Source: Mycobacterium xenopi
Lineage (GTDB): Bacteria; Actinomycetota; Actinomycetes; Mycobacteriales; Mycobacteriaceae
Assembly (NCBI RefSeq): GCF_009936235.1
Contig: NZ_AP022314.1
Location: forward strand, 2,418,001-2,482,000
Reading direction: 5' to 3'
DNA length: 64,000 bases
Positions 18,715 to 31,600 of this stretch are shown here, in pieces (positions within the stretch are counted from its first letter, which is position 1; each line of letters opens with the position of its first letter). The notes under the pieces were generated by a model. It had not been told where the DNA came from. It did not search any database and worked only from the letters and a program-made list of their open reading frames with translations. A program made the position numbers and the translations under genes.

Positions 18715-20704
18715 CACGCCCAGGCGGTTTCACCGCGCGGGCCGCTTCGACGATCCCACCGAGATCATCCCGGTCGTCGATGACGAGGACACCGGCGCGA
18801 CACCCGTCGACCCCGATGCCGGTCCGGGTTCCGACTCTGCGGTCGACGACGACGCCGCAGACGTGGCGGACGAGCCCGACGCCCATCCGACACGGCGCCA
18901 GCGGTTGGCTGAGCTCGGCGCGGCGGGTCTGGTGTGGTTGCGCACCGCGTTGCTGCCGCGGCTGCTCAAGGCCGTGGTGCCGCGAGCAGCGCGGCTGTGC
19001 GCGACGGTCGCGGCCGCGCTGTTGCTCTGTGCCAGCTTCCCGAGCTTCGACTGGTGGTGGGCCGCGGTCGTCGCGTTCGCGCTGCTGGCCTGGGTGCTGA
19101 CCCGTCCTGCCACCAGGCTCATCGGCGGCCTGGGGTATGGCTTTCTGTTCGGGCTGGTGTTCTATGTGTCGTTGCTGCCGTGGATCGCCAAGCTCGTTGG
19201 TCTGATGCCGCTGGCGGCGCTGGTGTTCGTGTGTGCGCTGTTTCCCGCGATCTTCGGGCTGCTGGCCGTGGTGGTACGCGCGCTGCCCGGCTGGCCGATT
19301 TGGTTCGCGCTGGTGTGGGCGGTGCAGGAGTGGGCCAAATGCTCGGTGCCGTTCGGCGGGTTTCCGTGGGGGGTGGTGGCCGCCGGCCAAACCGCGGGCC
19401 CGTTTCTGCCGTTGGTGCGGTTGGGCGGTGTTGCGCTGCTGTCGACGGCGATCGTGTTGCTTGGGTGCAGCCTGACCGCGATCGCACTCGAGATCGGGCG
19501 GTGGTGGCAGCGCAGCGGCCCCGGCAACGCCTCCGGCGGCACCGGCGATACTCCCGCCGACCTGCCCCCGTCGGTGGTGTTGCCGGGTATCTGCATCTGC
19601 CTGGTGTTGCTGGCCAGTGTCGTGGTGTGGCCGCCGGTGCGGCATTCGGGTGCTGGATCCGGTACCGACGCCACCGTCACCGTGGCCGTCGTCCAGGGCA
19701 ATGTTCCCCGCCTGGGGCTCGACTTCAACGCTCAACGTCTTGAGGTGCTGCGCAACCACGTCCGCGAGACGCAGCGGCTCGCCGACGACGTCCATGCCGG
19801 CCGCGCGCCGCAACCCCAGTTTGTCGTGTGGCCCGAGGACGCCTCGGAAATCGATCCACTGCGCAACGCCGACGCGAGCCAGCAGATCACCGCCGCCGTC
19901 GATGCCATCGACGCGCCGATCCTGGTCGGCGCGCTGACCGACCTTCCCGGCGCCAGCGGCAAGCAACCGGCGGCCCGCAACACCGTGATCGTCTGGAATC
20001 CGGGCACCGGGCCGGCCGATCGTCACGACAAGCAGATCGTGCAACCGTTCGGCGAGTACCTGCCCTGGCGGGGCTTTTTCCGTCACCTCACCACGCTCGC
20101 CGACTGGGCGGGCAACATCGTGCCCGGCGAGAGCACCGGCGTGGTGCATGTCGCCGGCGTCCCGGTCGGCGTCGCCACCTGCTGGGAGGTGATATTCGAG
20201 CGGGCGCTGCGGGAATCGGTCCACAATGGCGCGCAACTGCTCGCCACGCCCGCCAACAACGCCAACTTCGACCAGCGGATGAGCGAACAGCAGCTGGCCT
20301 TCTCCAAGATCCGCGCCGTCGAGCTGGACCGCTACGCCGTCGTCGCCAGCAACACCGGCATCAGCGCGGTCATCGCGCCGGACGGCCGCGAGCTGGAGCG
20401 CACCGACTTCTTCGTGCCCGCGTATCTGGACACCCAGGTGCGGCTCAGGACCACCCTGACACCCGCCGCCCGCTGGGAGCCGATCGTCCAGTGGATGCTG
20501 GTCCTCGCCGGCGCGGCGGCGGTGCTCGTCGCCATAAGGCACAATGGGTGGTTCCCGCGTCCCATGCGCGGCCGGTGGCGGCCGACCGGCGAATCGCCTG
20601 CGCCCGCGGACGCATCCGGCAGCGCACCCCCGGACGAGGACGAAGCCCCCGCCGAAGGCGGCCGACACGCAGCCCGGTCCGGGCCAGACAAAGGAGCGAC
20701 ATGA
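18707..20704 (+). CDS. lnt: Apolipoprotein N-acyltransferase
   Basis: 665 residues. An acidic cytoplasmic N-terminus of ~70 residues leads into about six membrane segments (residues ~95-300). A nitrilase-type periplasmic domain follows with the catalytic triad: Glu in VVWPEDASEID, Lys in RHDKQIVQPFGEYLPW, and Cys in GVATCWEVIFERAL. A last membrane helix and a charged Pro-rich tail follow. It adds the third acyl chain to lipoproteins. The ATG overlaps an upstream small frame. The stop overlaps ppm by ATGA. In M. tuberculosis Lnt and Ppm are one polypeptide (Rv2051c); here they are separate. Confidence 0.92.
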   Translation: MASTPRRFHRAGRFDDPTEIIPVVDDEDTGATPVDPDAGPGSDSAVDDDAADVADEPDAHPTRRQRLAELGAAGLVWLRTALLPRLLKAVVPRAARLCATVAAALLLCASFPSFDWWWAAVVAFALLAWVLTRPATRLIGGLGYGFLFGLVFYVSLLPWIAKLVGLMPLAALVFVCALFPAIFGLLAVVVRALPGWPIWFALVWAVQEWAKCSVPFGGFPWGVVAAGQTAGPFLPLVRLGGVALLSTAIVLLGCSLTAIALEIGRWWQRSGPGNASGGTGDTPADLPPSVVLPGICICLVLLASVVVWPPVRHSGAGSGTDATVTVAVVQGNVPRLGLDFNAQRLEVLRNHVRETQRLADDVHAGRAPQPQFVVWPEDASEIDPLRNADASQQITAAVDAIDAPILVGALTDLPGASGKQPAARNTVIVWNPGTGPADRHDKQIVQPFGEYLPWRGFFRHLTTLADWAGNIVPGESTGVVHVAGVPVGVATCWEVIFERALRESVHNGAQLLATPANNANFDQRMSEQQLAFSKIRAVELDRYAVVASNTGISAVIAPDGRELERTDFFVPAYLDTQVRLRTTLTPAARWEPIVQWMLVLAGAAAVLVAIRHNGWFPRPMRGRWRPTGESPAPADASGSAPPDEDEAPAEGGRHAARSGPDKGAT

Positions 20705-21507
20705 CCAGCGGCCAGGCGACATCCCGTGGTACGGGCGAGCGTCCCAGCCAGCGCACCTTGGTGATCATCCCGACCTTCAACGAGCGGGAGAACCTGCCGC
20801 TGATCCTGCGGCGGCTGCACCGGGCTCGCGCGGACGTGCACGTGCTGGTCGTCGACGACGACAGCCCGGACGGCACCGGCCGGCTCGCCGACGAACTGGC
20901 CGCCGCGGATCCCGAGTGGCTGCACGTCATGCACCGCACCGCCAAGAACGGGCTGGGGGCGGCCTATCTGGCCGGTTTCGGCTGGGGACTGGCGCGGCAG
21001 TACACCGTCCTGGTCGAGATGGACGCCGACGGTAGCCACGCGCCCGAGCAGCTGCACCGATTGCTCGACGCGGTCGACGCCGGAGCCGACCTGGCGATCG
21101 GTTCGCGCTACGTCGAAGGCGGGACGGTGCGCAACTGGCCGTGGCGGCGGGTGGCGCTGTCCAAGGTGGCCAACACCTATTCGCGGTTGATGCTGGGCAT
21201 CGGCGTGCACGACATCACCGCGGGCTACCGCGCCTACCGCCGCGAGGTGCTGGAGACCATCGATCTGTCCGCGGTGGATTCGAAAGGCTACTGCTTCCAG
21301 ATCGACCTGACCTGGCGCACCATCAGCAACGGCTTCAGCGTTGTCGAGGTGCCAATCACGTTCACCGAGCGTGAACTCGGCGTGTCCAAGATGAGCGGCT
21401 CCAACATCCGCGAAGCGGTCGTCAAGGTCGCCCAGTGGGGGATCAGCGCCCGGCTGGACGCCCGATCACGCCGGGCCGCGCTCAGCTACCGCGACGGCGC
21501 TGCCTGA
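20701..21507 (+). CDS. ppm1: Polyprenol-monophosphomannose synthase
   Basis: 268 residues, GT2 family. N-terminal LVIIPTFNERENLPLIL and the donor-site VVDDDSPDGTGRLAD, then VEMDADGSHAPEQLHRLL with the metal-binding DAD, match Dpm/Ppm synthases. It transfers mannose from GDP-mannose to polyprenyl phosphate, donor for lipomannan and lipoarabinomannan and for protein mannosylation. There is no membrane segment, so membrane attachment presumably comes from the separate Lnt encoded immediately upstream (ATGA overlap). The 3' end overlaps convergent rbpA by 26 bases. Confidence 0.93.
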   Translation: MTSGQATSRGTGERPSQRTLVIIPTFNERENLPLILRRLHRARADVHVLVVDDDSPDGTGRLADELAAADPEWLHVMHRTAKNGLGAAYLAGFGWGLARQYTVLVEMDADGSHAPEQLHRLLDAVDAGADLAIGSRYVEGGTVRNWPWRRVALSKVANTYSRLMLGIGVHDITAGYRAYRREVLETIDLSAVDSKGYCFQIDLTWRTISNGFSVVEVPITFTERELGVSKMSGSNIREAVVKVAQWGISARLDARSRRAALSYRDGAA

Positions 21508-21820
21508 TGATTTCGAGGCGCTCCTTGAGCAGCTCGTCGAGCTCCTCGATAGTGCGGCGCTCAAGCAGCATGTCCCAGTGGGTGCGCGGTGGCTTGACCT
21601 TCTTCGGCTCGGGCTGATCACCCTCGATCAGGACACCTTCCATGCCGTTGCGGCACAGCCAGGTGCCGGGGATCTCGGCGTCGTCGGCGAACGGAACTTC
21701 GAACACCTCGCCGTTTTCGGTGCGATACCGCGCAATCTGACGCGGCGCCAGGTCGTGGTTGCGGTCAGTCTCGTAGCTCACGGCTCCGAGGCGACTACCC
21801 CTCAGCACGCGGTCAGCCAT
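21482..21820 (-). CDS. rbpA: RNA polymerase-binding protein
   Basis: 112 residues, matching actinobacterial RbpA. MADRVLRGSRLGAVSYETDR is the conserved N-terminal tail and core start; the middle has EVPFADDAEIPGTWLCRNG and the sigma-interaction helix is THWDMLLERRTIEELDELL. It stabilises open complexes with the primary sigma factor. The position next to ppm1 and upstream of pks12 matches Rv2050. It is convergent with ppm1, overlapping by 26 bases. Confidence 0.95.
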   Translation of the reverse strand: MADRVLRGSRLGAVSYETDRNHDLAPRQIARYRTENGEVFEVPFADDAEIPGTWLCRNGMEGVLIEGDQPEPKKVKPPRTHWDMLLERRTIEELDELLKERLEIIRQRRRGS

Positions 21821-21974
21821 GGGCTTATTCCTCCGAACTCCTCTGAGCTGAAACTCTACGGGTTGACAACGCTATGGCGGACTCGCGCGTTCCCGGGACC
21901 CACATCGTCACCGGAGCGCGACGCGGCCTTCTATGATACCGGGATCACCGCGGGCACCGCGTTACAGTGCGGGC

Positions 21975-22307
21975 GTGGCCCGTCGCACACGACCCCAGCC
22001 GTGCCGCTGGTGTGGTCGCGATGTCGCCGAGAGCCGCGCAGGCCGGCGGCGGCTGTACTGCCGGCAATCCTGTCGGCAACGCGCTTACGAACAACGGGCG
22101 TTGGTCAGCGGGGCCAGGACGCTGCCGGCTGACGCGGTGGTGCTGTCGGCCCACGAGGCCGCCGAGTTGTCCGACCGTGTCTACCAGGTGCGGTGTGCGG
22201 CTGAGGACGTGGTCACGGCGCTGGACGAAGGTGCTGACAGAGCGGAATTGCGCCAGCTGTGCGATGCGCTGCTGCGGGCCGTGCAAGCGGCCGATGGCTG
22301 GCGCTAA
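21975..22307 (+). CDS. Small Cys/Arg-rich protein (Rv2049c-like)
   Basis: 110 residues from GTG 21975; an ATG at 21933 would be longer but the extra part looks non-coding. The N-terminal half has CRWCGRD and then LYCRQSCRQRAYEQR, four cysteines that could bind zinc. The C-terminal half is a helical Ala/Asp/Leu-rich segment. The function is unknown. Position between rbpA and pks12, on the pks12 strand, corresponds to Rv2049c. The 300 bases after it up to pks12 (22308-22607) contain only a doubtful 61-residue frame and presumably the pks12 promoter. Confidence 0.7.
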   Translation: MARRTRPQPCRWCGRDVAESRAGRRRLYCRQSCRQRAYEQRALVSGARTLPADAVVLSAHEAAELSDRVYQVRCAAEDVVTALDEGADRAELRQLCDALLRAVQAADGWR

Positions 22308-22607
22308 GTCCCTACTGTTACTCGTGGCCGTAGAGGCTGACCACAGTGACCGTCGCCACCTGATGGCAGGTACAGTCGCGCCATGACGGCTGGGCTGTGC
22401 GGTTGGCCGTGGGCCTGGCCGGCGAATCAGGCGGGCAACGCGGCGCGGCGGCAGCCCGACGTGGACAAAGCCGGGGGATATCGGGAGCGTTGGACAATCG
22501 TGCCGAGGTTGGCCTTGCACACCACTGACGGCGTGCGGTCGCGAACCAGAACTCTTGGCGCGCGCTAAAGCCCGCTTTCACCGGACAACCAAGCGAGGAA
22601 TAGCGAC
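22308..22607. other. Gap upstream of pks12
   Basis: 300 bases without a convincing gene. A 61-residue frame starts at 22383 but has no recognisable features. The last part holds the pks12 ribosome site (GCGAGGA about ten bases before ATG 22608). No clear -35/-10 pair could be assigned. Confidence 0.4.
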
Positions 22608-25600
22608 ATGGCTGATCAGCTCCGGCATGCGACCGAGGCGCTGCGCAAAGCACTGGTGCAGGTCGAGCGCCTCAAGAGCGCGAACCGCGCGCTGCTGGAA
22701 CGGTCGAGCGAACCGATCGCGATCGTCGGCATGGCTTGCCGCTTCCCCGGCGGGGTGGACAGCCCCGAGGGCCTGTGGGAGATGGTGGCCCAGGGCCGTG
22801 ACGTGATGTCGGAGTTCCCCACCGATCGCGGCTGGGACCTGGACGGGCTGTTCGATCCCGATCCCGACGCGCCGCACAAGTCTTATACCCGCTACGGCGG
22901 ATTCGTCGACGACGTCGCCGGTTTCGACGCGGGGTTTTTCGGGGTGTCACCCACCGAGGCGCTGGCCACCGATCCCCAGCATCGGATGCTGCTCGAGCTG
23001 TCGTGGGAAGCGTTGGAGCGGGCCGGGATTGACCCGACCTCGTTGCGGGGCAGCGCCACCGGAGTGTTCGCCGGGATCATCGTGCAGGGCTACGGGATGC
23101 TCGCCGAGGAGATCGAAGGCTATCGGCTGACCGGTATGACCTCGAGCGTGGCGACCGGCCGGGTGGCCTACGTGCTGGGCCTGGAAGGCCCCGCGGTCTC
23201 GGTGGACACCGCATGCTCGTCGTCGCTGGTGGCGCTGCACATGGCGGTGCAGTCGCTGCGCTCCGGCGAATGCGACCTGGCCCTGGCCGGCGGCGCGACG
23301 GTCAACGCCACCCCGACGGTATTCGTCGAGTTCAGCCGACACCGCGGGCTAGCGCCCGACGGCCGCTGCAAGCCCTACGCCGCCGCGGCCGACGGCGTCG
23401 GCTGGTCCGAGGGCGGCGGGATGGTGGTGGTGGAGCGGCTGTCGGATGCGCGCCGGTTGGGCCATCCGGTGTTGGCGCTGGTGCGCGGCTCGGCGGTGAA
23501 CCAGGATGGGGCCTCCAACGGGTTGACCGCACCCAATGGGCCGTCCCAGCAGCGGGTGGTGCGCGCCGCGCTGGACAACGCGGGCCTCAGCCCGGCGGAT
23601 GTCGATGTGGTGGAGGGCCACGGCACCGGCACCACGCTGGGGGATCCGATTGAGGCGCAAGCACTTTTGGCCACGTATGGGCAGAACCGCTCGCAGCCGG
23701 TGTGGTTGGGCTCGATTAAATCGAACATGGGTCACACCCAGGCCGCCGCCGGGGTGGCGGGCGTGATCAAGATGGTTGAGGCGATGCGCCACGAGCTGTT
23801 GCCCGCCACGTTGCATGTCGATCAGCCCAGCCCGCATGTGGATTGGTCGGCGGGGCAGGTGGCGTTGTTGACCGAGCCGCAGCCCTGGCCTGCGGCGAAC
23901 GCTGAGGGCCGAGCGCGCCGGGCCGGGGTGTCGTCGTTTGGGATTTCCGGCACAAATGCGCATGTGATCATCGAAGCCGCGCCGCCTGCGCCGCAGCCGC
24001 AGGAGCGGCCGCAGCCGGCGATCGTGCCGTGGGTGGTGTCGGCGAAGACCGCCTCGGGGTTGCCCAAGCAGGCGGCCCGGCTGATGCAACATCTGGTCGC
24101 ACACCCGCACGAGGACGTCGCCGACGTCGGGTGGTCGCTGGCCGGCCGGTCAGTGTTTGAGCACCGGGCGGTGGTGCTCGGCACCGATCGTGAGCGTCTG
24201 CTGAGCGGCCTGGGGGAGCTGGCCGACGACAACCCGGGAGCCGCGGTGGTGCGCGGCAGCGCACGGCCCGCCGGCAAGACGGTGTTCGTCTTTCCCGGCC
24301 AAGGCTCGCAATGGCTCGGCATGGGCGTCGAATTACTCGACACCGCACCGGTTTTCGCACAGCAAATCAACGACTGTGCGGATGCGTTCGCGGAGTTCGT
24401 GGACTGGTCGCTGACCGACGTGCTGCGCGGCGCCCCGGGCGCACCCGGCCTGGACCGAGTCGATGTGGTGCAGCCCGCGCTGTTCGCTGTCATGGTTTCG
24501 CTTGCCGAACTGTGGCGCTCGATCGGTGTCCGTCCCGATGCCGTCATCGGCCATTCCCAAGGCGAAATCGCGGCCGCCCACGTCGCGGGAGCGCTGTCGT
24601 TGCGCGACGCTGCGCGCGTGGTCACGTTGCGCAGCAAGCTGCTTCGAGAATTGACCGGCCGCGGCGGCATGGTGTCGCTGGCATGCAGCGCCGAGCAGGC
24701 GCGAGACGTGTTGGCGCCCTTTGCCAATCGGATCGGGATCGCTGCCATCAACGGGCGATCGGCGGTTGTGGTGTCCGGCGAAGTCGCAGCGCTTGAGGAG
24801 TTGGTGCAGCGCTGCACCGAGCACGAGTTGCGAGCACGCCGCATCGATGTGGATTACGCGTCGCATTCGGCCGACGTCGAGGCGATCCGCGAGCAGCTTG
24901 CCCGAGCGTTGTCCGGCATCGAACCCCGTTCAACGCGCACCGCGTTCTTTTCCACGGTCACCGGCGGTCTCCTAGATACCGCGGGACTGGACGCCGACTA
25001 CTGGTATCGCAACATCCGCCAGACGGTCGAATTCGACCGGGCGATTCGCAGCGCCTGTGAGCACGGTTATCGCGCCTTCATCGAAACCAGCCCGCATCCC
25101 GCGTTGATCGCCGGGATGGAAAGCACCGTCGGTGATTGCGTCGAAGGCAACGCCGAGCCGATTGTGATTCCCACCCTCGGCCGCGACGACGGCGGGCTGC
25201 TGCGCTTCCTCACCTCGGCCGCCCAGGCCTTTGTGTCGGGTGTCGGCGTCGATTGGCGTGCGCTGCTGCCGGAGGCAGGTTTTGTCGAGCTGCCGACGTA
25301 TGCCTTTGAGCGGCGCCGGTTTTGGCTGGCCGGTGACGGTACCGGCGCCGACGCCGCAGGCCTCGGACTAGGTGCCGGGCAGCACGCGCTGCTGGGCGCG
25401 GTGGTGGAGCTACCGGACTCCCGCGGGGTGGTGTTGACCGGCCGGCTCTCGCCGTCGTCGCAGTCTTGGCTGCTCGATCACGCCGTATCCGATGTCGTGC
25501 TGTTTCCGGGCACCGGGTTCGTCGAGTTGGCGATCCGGGCCGGCGACGAGGTCGGCTGTTCGGTGGTCGACGAGTTGACGTTGCGCACCCCGCTGATCGT

Positions 25601-28600
25601 GCCGACCTCGGGCTCGGTGACTGTGCAAGTGGTGGTGGGCGCCGCCGCCGAATCAGGTGAGCGCGGTGTGTCGGTGTATTCCCGCTCCGACGGCGGGAGC
25701 TGGGTATGCCACGCCGAGGGCACACTGAGGTCGGGATCGGTTGAGCCGACGGCAGATTTGTCGGCGTGGCCGCCGCCGGGATCCACTGCGGTGGCGATCG
25801 CTGACGGGTATGAGCGATTGGCGACCCGCGGATACCAGTACGGCCCGGCGTTTCGCGGGCTGACCGCGCTGTGGCGCCGCGGCGACGAGGTGTTTGCCGA
25901 AGTGACGCTGCCCGAAGCGGCTGGCGGCACCGGTGGGTTCGGCGTGCATCCGGTGCTGTTGGACGCGGCGCTGCACGCGTTTGTCGTCGCGAGTGACAGC
26001 GCCGAAGTGGCCCTGCCGTTTTCGTGGCAGGGTGTGACGTTGCATGCGGCCGGGGCCGCGGCGGTGCGAGCCCGGATCGCGCCCGCCGGCCCGTCGGCGG
26101 TGACCATCGAGCTGGCCGACGGGCTGGGCTTGCCGGTGTTGTCGGTGGGTGCGATGGTGGCCCGACCGGTCACCGGCGAGCAGTTGGCCGCCGCCGCGTC
26201 TGGCTGCGGGCCGGACCGGCTCTTTGAATTGGTGTGGTCGCCTGCCTCCGTGGGTCACACCGATGCCACACCGTCGCATGAGGTGTTCGAGTCGCCGCCG
26301 GCCGAGGCGCCAGCCGGCGTCTACGACCGCACGCACCGGGCGCTGGCCGCGGTGCAGGCGTGGTTGACCGAGCGCGACTCCGGGACCCTGGTGGTGGTCA
26401 CCCGCGGCGCAATCGCGTTGCCCGGTGAGGATGTCACCGATTTGGCGGGGGCCGCGGTGTGGGGGTTGGTGCGGTCGGCGCAAACCGAGCATCCGGGCCG
26501 GCTGGTGCTGGCCGATGTGGACTGCGCGGTCGACGACGCCGCAGTCGCGGCGATCCTGGCGACGGGGGAGCCGCAGGTGTGCCTGCGCGGCGGACAGCTC
26601 TACACCGCGCGAGTGCATGCCAGCCGTGCCGTCGATGGCCTGCTGGTGCCGCCAGCGGATCGGCCGTGGCGGCTGGGTCTCACCAGCGCGGGCACGTTCG
26701 AAAACCTCACGCTGGAGCCGGTTCCCGACGCCGACGCGAAGCTGCAGCCCGGTCAGGTCCGGGTTGCCATCCGCGCTATCGGCACCAACTTCCGCGACGT
26801 GATGATCACGCTGGGCATGTTCACCCATGACGCACTGCTGGGCGGCGAGGGCGCCGGTGTGGTCGTCGAAGTCGGGCCCGGCGTCACCGAATTCGCGGTC
26901 GGTGACCGGGTGATGGGCTTCTTCCCCGACGGCAGCGGCACCATGGTCGCCGGCGATGTCCGGCTTTTGCTGCCGATACCGGCCGACTGGTCGTATGCCG
27001 AAGCCGCCGGCATATCAGCGGTTTTCACCACCGCCTATTACGCATTCCGCTACTTGGCTGACGTCAAGCCGGGGCAGCGGGTGCTGATTCACGCCGCCAC
27101 GGGTGGGGTGGGCATGGCCGCGGTGCAGTTGGCGCGGCATTGGGGGCTGGAGGTGTTTGCCACCGCTAGCCGCGGCAAGTGGGACACGTTGCGCGCGATG
27201 GGGTTTGATGAAAGCCACATCGGGGATTCGCGGACGCTGGAGTTTGAGGACAAGTTCCGGGCGGTCACCGGCGGGCGCGGCATGGACGTGGTGCTCGACT
27301 CGCTGGCCGGTGAATTCGTCGACGCCTCGCTGCGGCTGGTCGCCCCCGGCGGAATCTTTTTGGAGATGGGCAAGACCGACATCCGCGACCCCAACGCGGT
27401 GGCCCAACAGCACCCCGGCGTGCGCTACCGCGCCTTCGACCTATTCGAACCGGGCCGGGCACGCATGCATCAATACCTGCTCGAACTCGCAAAGCTGTTC
27501 GACGAGGGCGTATTACGGCCGCTGCCGGTGACGGGGTTTGATATTCGTCGGGCGCCGGCGGCGTTGCGGTATTTGAGTCAGGCCCGTCATGTCGGCAAGG
27601 TGGTGTTGACCATGCCGGATGTGTGGGCGGCGGGCACGGTGTTGATCACCGGTGGCACGGGGATGGCTGGTTCGGCGGTGGCCCGGCATGTGGTTGCCCG
27701 CCATGGGGTGCGGCATGTGGTGTTGTTGAGCCGTCGCGGTGCTGAGGCGCCGGGGGTGGGCGAGTTGGTTGGTGAGTTGGGCGGATCCGGGGCGACGGTG
27801 CGGGTGGTGGCCTGTGATGCGGCGGATCGGGAGGCTTTGGCCAAGGTGATTTCCGATATTCCGGTGCAGTGGCCGCTGAGTGCGGTGATTCATGCGGCTG
27901 GGGTGCTTGATGACGCGGTGGTGACGTCGTTGACCCCGCAGCGTGTTGATGCGGTGTTGCGGGCCAAGGTGGATGCGGCGTGGAATTTGCATGAGTTGAC
28001 CCGGGATTTGGGTGTGTCGGCGTTTGTGATGTTTTCGTCGATGGCCGGGCTGGTGGGTTCGTCGGGTCAGGCCAACTATGCGGCGGCCAACGCGTTTTGG
28101 ACGCGCTGGCCGCGCACCGGCGGGCCAATGGGTTGCCCGCGATGTCGCTGGGCTGGGGGCTATGGGAGCAGGCCAGCGCGATGACCGGCCAACTCGACGA
28201 CGCGGATCGGGCCCGGCTGGGCCGCAGCGGCGTCCTCGCGTTGCCCTCCGAGGAAGCGCTGCAACTGTTCGACACCGCGATGGTCGTCGACCAGCCGTAC
28301 CTGGCCGCGGCCCGCATCGACCTGACCGCACTGCGCGCCAGCGGCGCTGCGGTGCCGGCGATGTTCACCGAGTTGGTCAACGCGCCGGCCCGCCGCCAGG
28401 TCGATGACTCGCTGGCCGCGGCCAAGTCCAAGTCGGTTCTGGCACAACGGCTTCACGGCCTGCCCGAGGACGAGCAGCACGCCATCCTGCTGGATTTGGT
28501 GCGCTCCAACATCGCCACCGTGCTGGGCAACACCACCCCCGAGGCAATCGACCCGGACCGTGCTTTCCAAGAGCTCGGCTTCGACTCGCTGACCGCGGTC

Positions 28601-31600
28601 GAACTGCGCAACCGGCTCAAAGCCGCCACCGGGCTGGCGCTTTCCCCGACCCTGATCTTCGACTACCCGACACCGACCAGGCTGGCCACCTACATTCGCA
28701 CCGAACTTGCGGGCGTCCCCCAGGAAGTCAAACCTGTCCCAGCGGCACGTGTTTGCGGCGACGAGCCGATTGCCATCATCGGGATGGCGTGCCGATTCCC
28801 CGGCGGCGTGGATTCGCCGGAAGCCTTGTGGGACATGGTCGCCGAGGGCCGTGACGTGCTTACCGAGTTTCCCAGCGATCGCGGCTGGGACCTGGCCGGC
28901 CTGTTCAATCCCGACCCGGACGTACCGGGCAGCTGTTACACACGCACGGGCGGATTCGTCGACGGTGTCGCCGATTTCGATCCGGCTTTCTTCGGGGTGG
29001 CACCGTCCGAAGCGCTGGCCATGGACCCGCAGCAACGCATGTTTCTCGAATTGTCGTGGGAGGCCTTGGAGCGGGCCGGGATTGACCCCACCTCGTTGCG
29101 GGGCAGCGCCACCGCTGTGTTCGCCGGTGTGATGACCCAGGGCTACGGGATGTTCGCCGCGGAGCCGGTCGAAGGCTTCCGGCTGACCGGGCAACTTTCC
29201 AGTGTGGCCTCGGGTCGGGTGGCCTATGTGCTGGGGCTGGAAGGCCCGGCCATGTCGGTGGACACCGCGTGTTCGTCGTCGCTGGTGACGCTGCACATGG
29301 CGGTGCAGTCGCTGCGCTCGGGCGAGTGCGATCTGGCGCTGGCCGGCGGCGTCACCATCAACGCCACACCCGACATCTTCGTCGAATTCAGCCGCTGGCG
29401 TGGGCTCTCGCCCGATGGCCGCTGCAAGGCTTTCGCCGGGGCCGCCGACGGCACCGGGTTCTCCGAGGGCGGGGGAATGCTGGTGGTGGAACGGCTTTCG
29501 GACGCGCAGCGGCTTGGCCACCCGGTGTTGGCGGTGGTGCGGGGTTCGGCAGTCAATCAGGACGGCGCCTCCAACGGGCTGACCGCCCCGAATGGGCCCT
29601 CCCAGCAGCGGGTGGTGCGCGCCGCGCTGGCCAACGCCGGACTCAGCCCCGCGGACGTGGATGCGGTCGAAGGCCACGGCACCGGAACAACATTGGGTGA
29701 TCCCATTGAGGCGCAAGCGTTGTTGGCGACCTATGGGCAGCATCGCAGCGAGCCGCTATGGCTGGGATCGATCAAGTCGAATATGGGCCACACCCAGGCC
29801 GCGGCGGGCGTCGCCGGTGTGATCAAGATGGTGATGGCGATGCGCCATCAGATGCTGCCGGCGACGTTGCACGTGGATGTGCCCAGCCCGCACGTGGATT
29901 GGTCCGCGGGACGGGTGGCGTTGCTGACCGAGCCACGGCCGTGGCCGGCCGAGGGCAAGGTGCGCCGTGCCGCGGTGTCATCGTTCGGGATCAGCGGCAC
30001 CAATGCGCACGTGATCATCGAATCCGCCCCGCCGGCGGAGGCTCCGGCGCCGGCACCGTCCGAGCACCCGGCGAAACCACCGGTGGTGCCGTGGGTGGTG
30101 TCGGCCAAGACCGCGTCGGGGCTGTCCAAGCAGGCCGCGCGGATGGCCGAGCATTTGACCGCGCATTCAGGGCTGGACCCGGTCGATGTGGGCTGGTCGC
30201 TGGCCGGCCGGTCGGTGTTCGAGCACCGGGCGGTGGTCCTCGGGCCCGATCGCGAGCAGCTGCTTTCCGGGTTGGGGGAGCTGGCGCAAAACAATCCCGG
30301 CGCCGCGGTTATCCACGGCAATGTGCGCCCTGGGGGCAAGACCGTGTTCGTGTTCCCCGGTCAAGGCTCCCAATGGCTCGGCATGGGCAAGGGACTGCAC
30401 GCCGCATACCCGGTGTTCGCCGAAGCATTCAACAGCGTTGTGGCCGAGCTGGACCGCCATCTGCTGCGGCCGCTGCGTGAAGTGATGTGGGGTCATGACG
30501 AAAATCTGCTGAACACAACTGAATTCGCACAGCCAGCGCTGTTCGCGATGGAGGTTGCGCTGTTCCGCCTGCTCGAATCCTGGGGTATCAAGCCCGATTA
30601 TGTGATGGGCCACTCGGTGGGCGAGTTGACCGCAGCGCACGTCGCCGGAGTCCTGTCGCTGGAGAACGCTGCGGTGTTGGTGGTCGCCCGCGGCCGGTTC
30701 ATGCAAGCCCTGCCGGCGGGCGGGGCGATGGTCGCAGTGCAGGCCACCGAGGACGAGGTGCTGTCACTGCTGGGTCCCGACGTCAGCATCGCCGCAGTCA
30801 ACGCTCCACGATCGGTGGTGATCTCGGGTGCCGAGGACGCTGTCACCGCGGCCGCGGACCAGCTGCGCCAGCAGGGCCGCCGAGTGCACCGGCTCGCGGT
30901 GTCGCATGCCTTCCACTCGCCGTTGATGGAGCCCATGATCGACGAGTTCCGTACTGTCGCAGCAGGATTCGCCCCTGCGCAGCCCACCATCCCGATCGTC
31001 TCCAATCTGACCGGACAGGTGGTCGACGACGACTTCGCGTCGCCGCAGTACTGGACCCGCCACATCCGGGAACCGGTGCGTTTCGCCGACAGCATTCGCT
31101 TCGCGCATTCGGCCGGGGCCAACCGCTTCCTCGAGGTGGGTCCGGGCGGCGGCTTGACCACGTCCATCGAAGAGTCGCTACCCGACGTCGAACCGGTGTC
31201 ACTGCCCATGCTGCGCAAAGACCGCCCCGAGCCGGCGAGCCTGACCGCGGCGGTAGCGCAGGCATTCGTGTCAGGCATGGCTGTGGACTGGCGCGCCATG
31301 CTACCCGGCGGCCGCTTTGTGGAGTTGCCGACGTATGCCTTTGAGCGACGCCGCTTTTGGCTGTCCAGCGACGGTGGGACCGCTGACGCTGCCGGTTTGG
31401 GGCTCGCGGCCAGCGACCATGCACTGTTGGGCGCGGTCGTGGAACTGCCCATCTCAGGCGGCGTGGTGTTGACGGGGCGAGTGTCGACGGCGTCGCACCG
31501 CTGGTTGAGCGACCATGCCGTGGAGGGCGTGGTGGTGTTCCCCGGCGCCGGTTTTGTGGAGTTGGCCATTCGCGCTGCTGACCAAGTCGGGTGCAGCGTG

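Noticed and set aside
18701..20722. 673-codon minus-strand open frame opposite lnt
   Set aside because: It is a GC-driven shadow of lnt; low-complexity His/Arg/Gly-rich translation with no motif, and lnt has the full catalytic triad.
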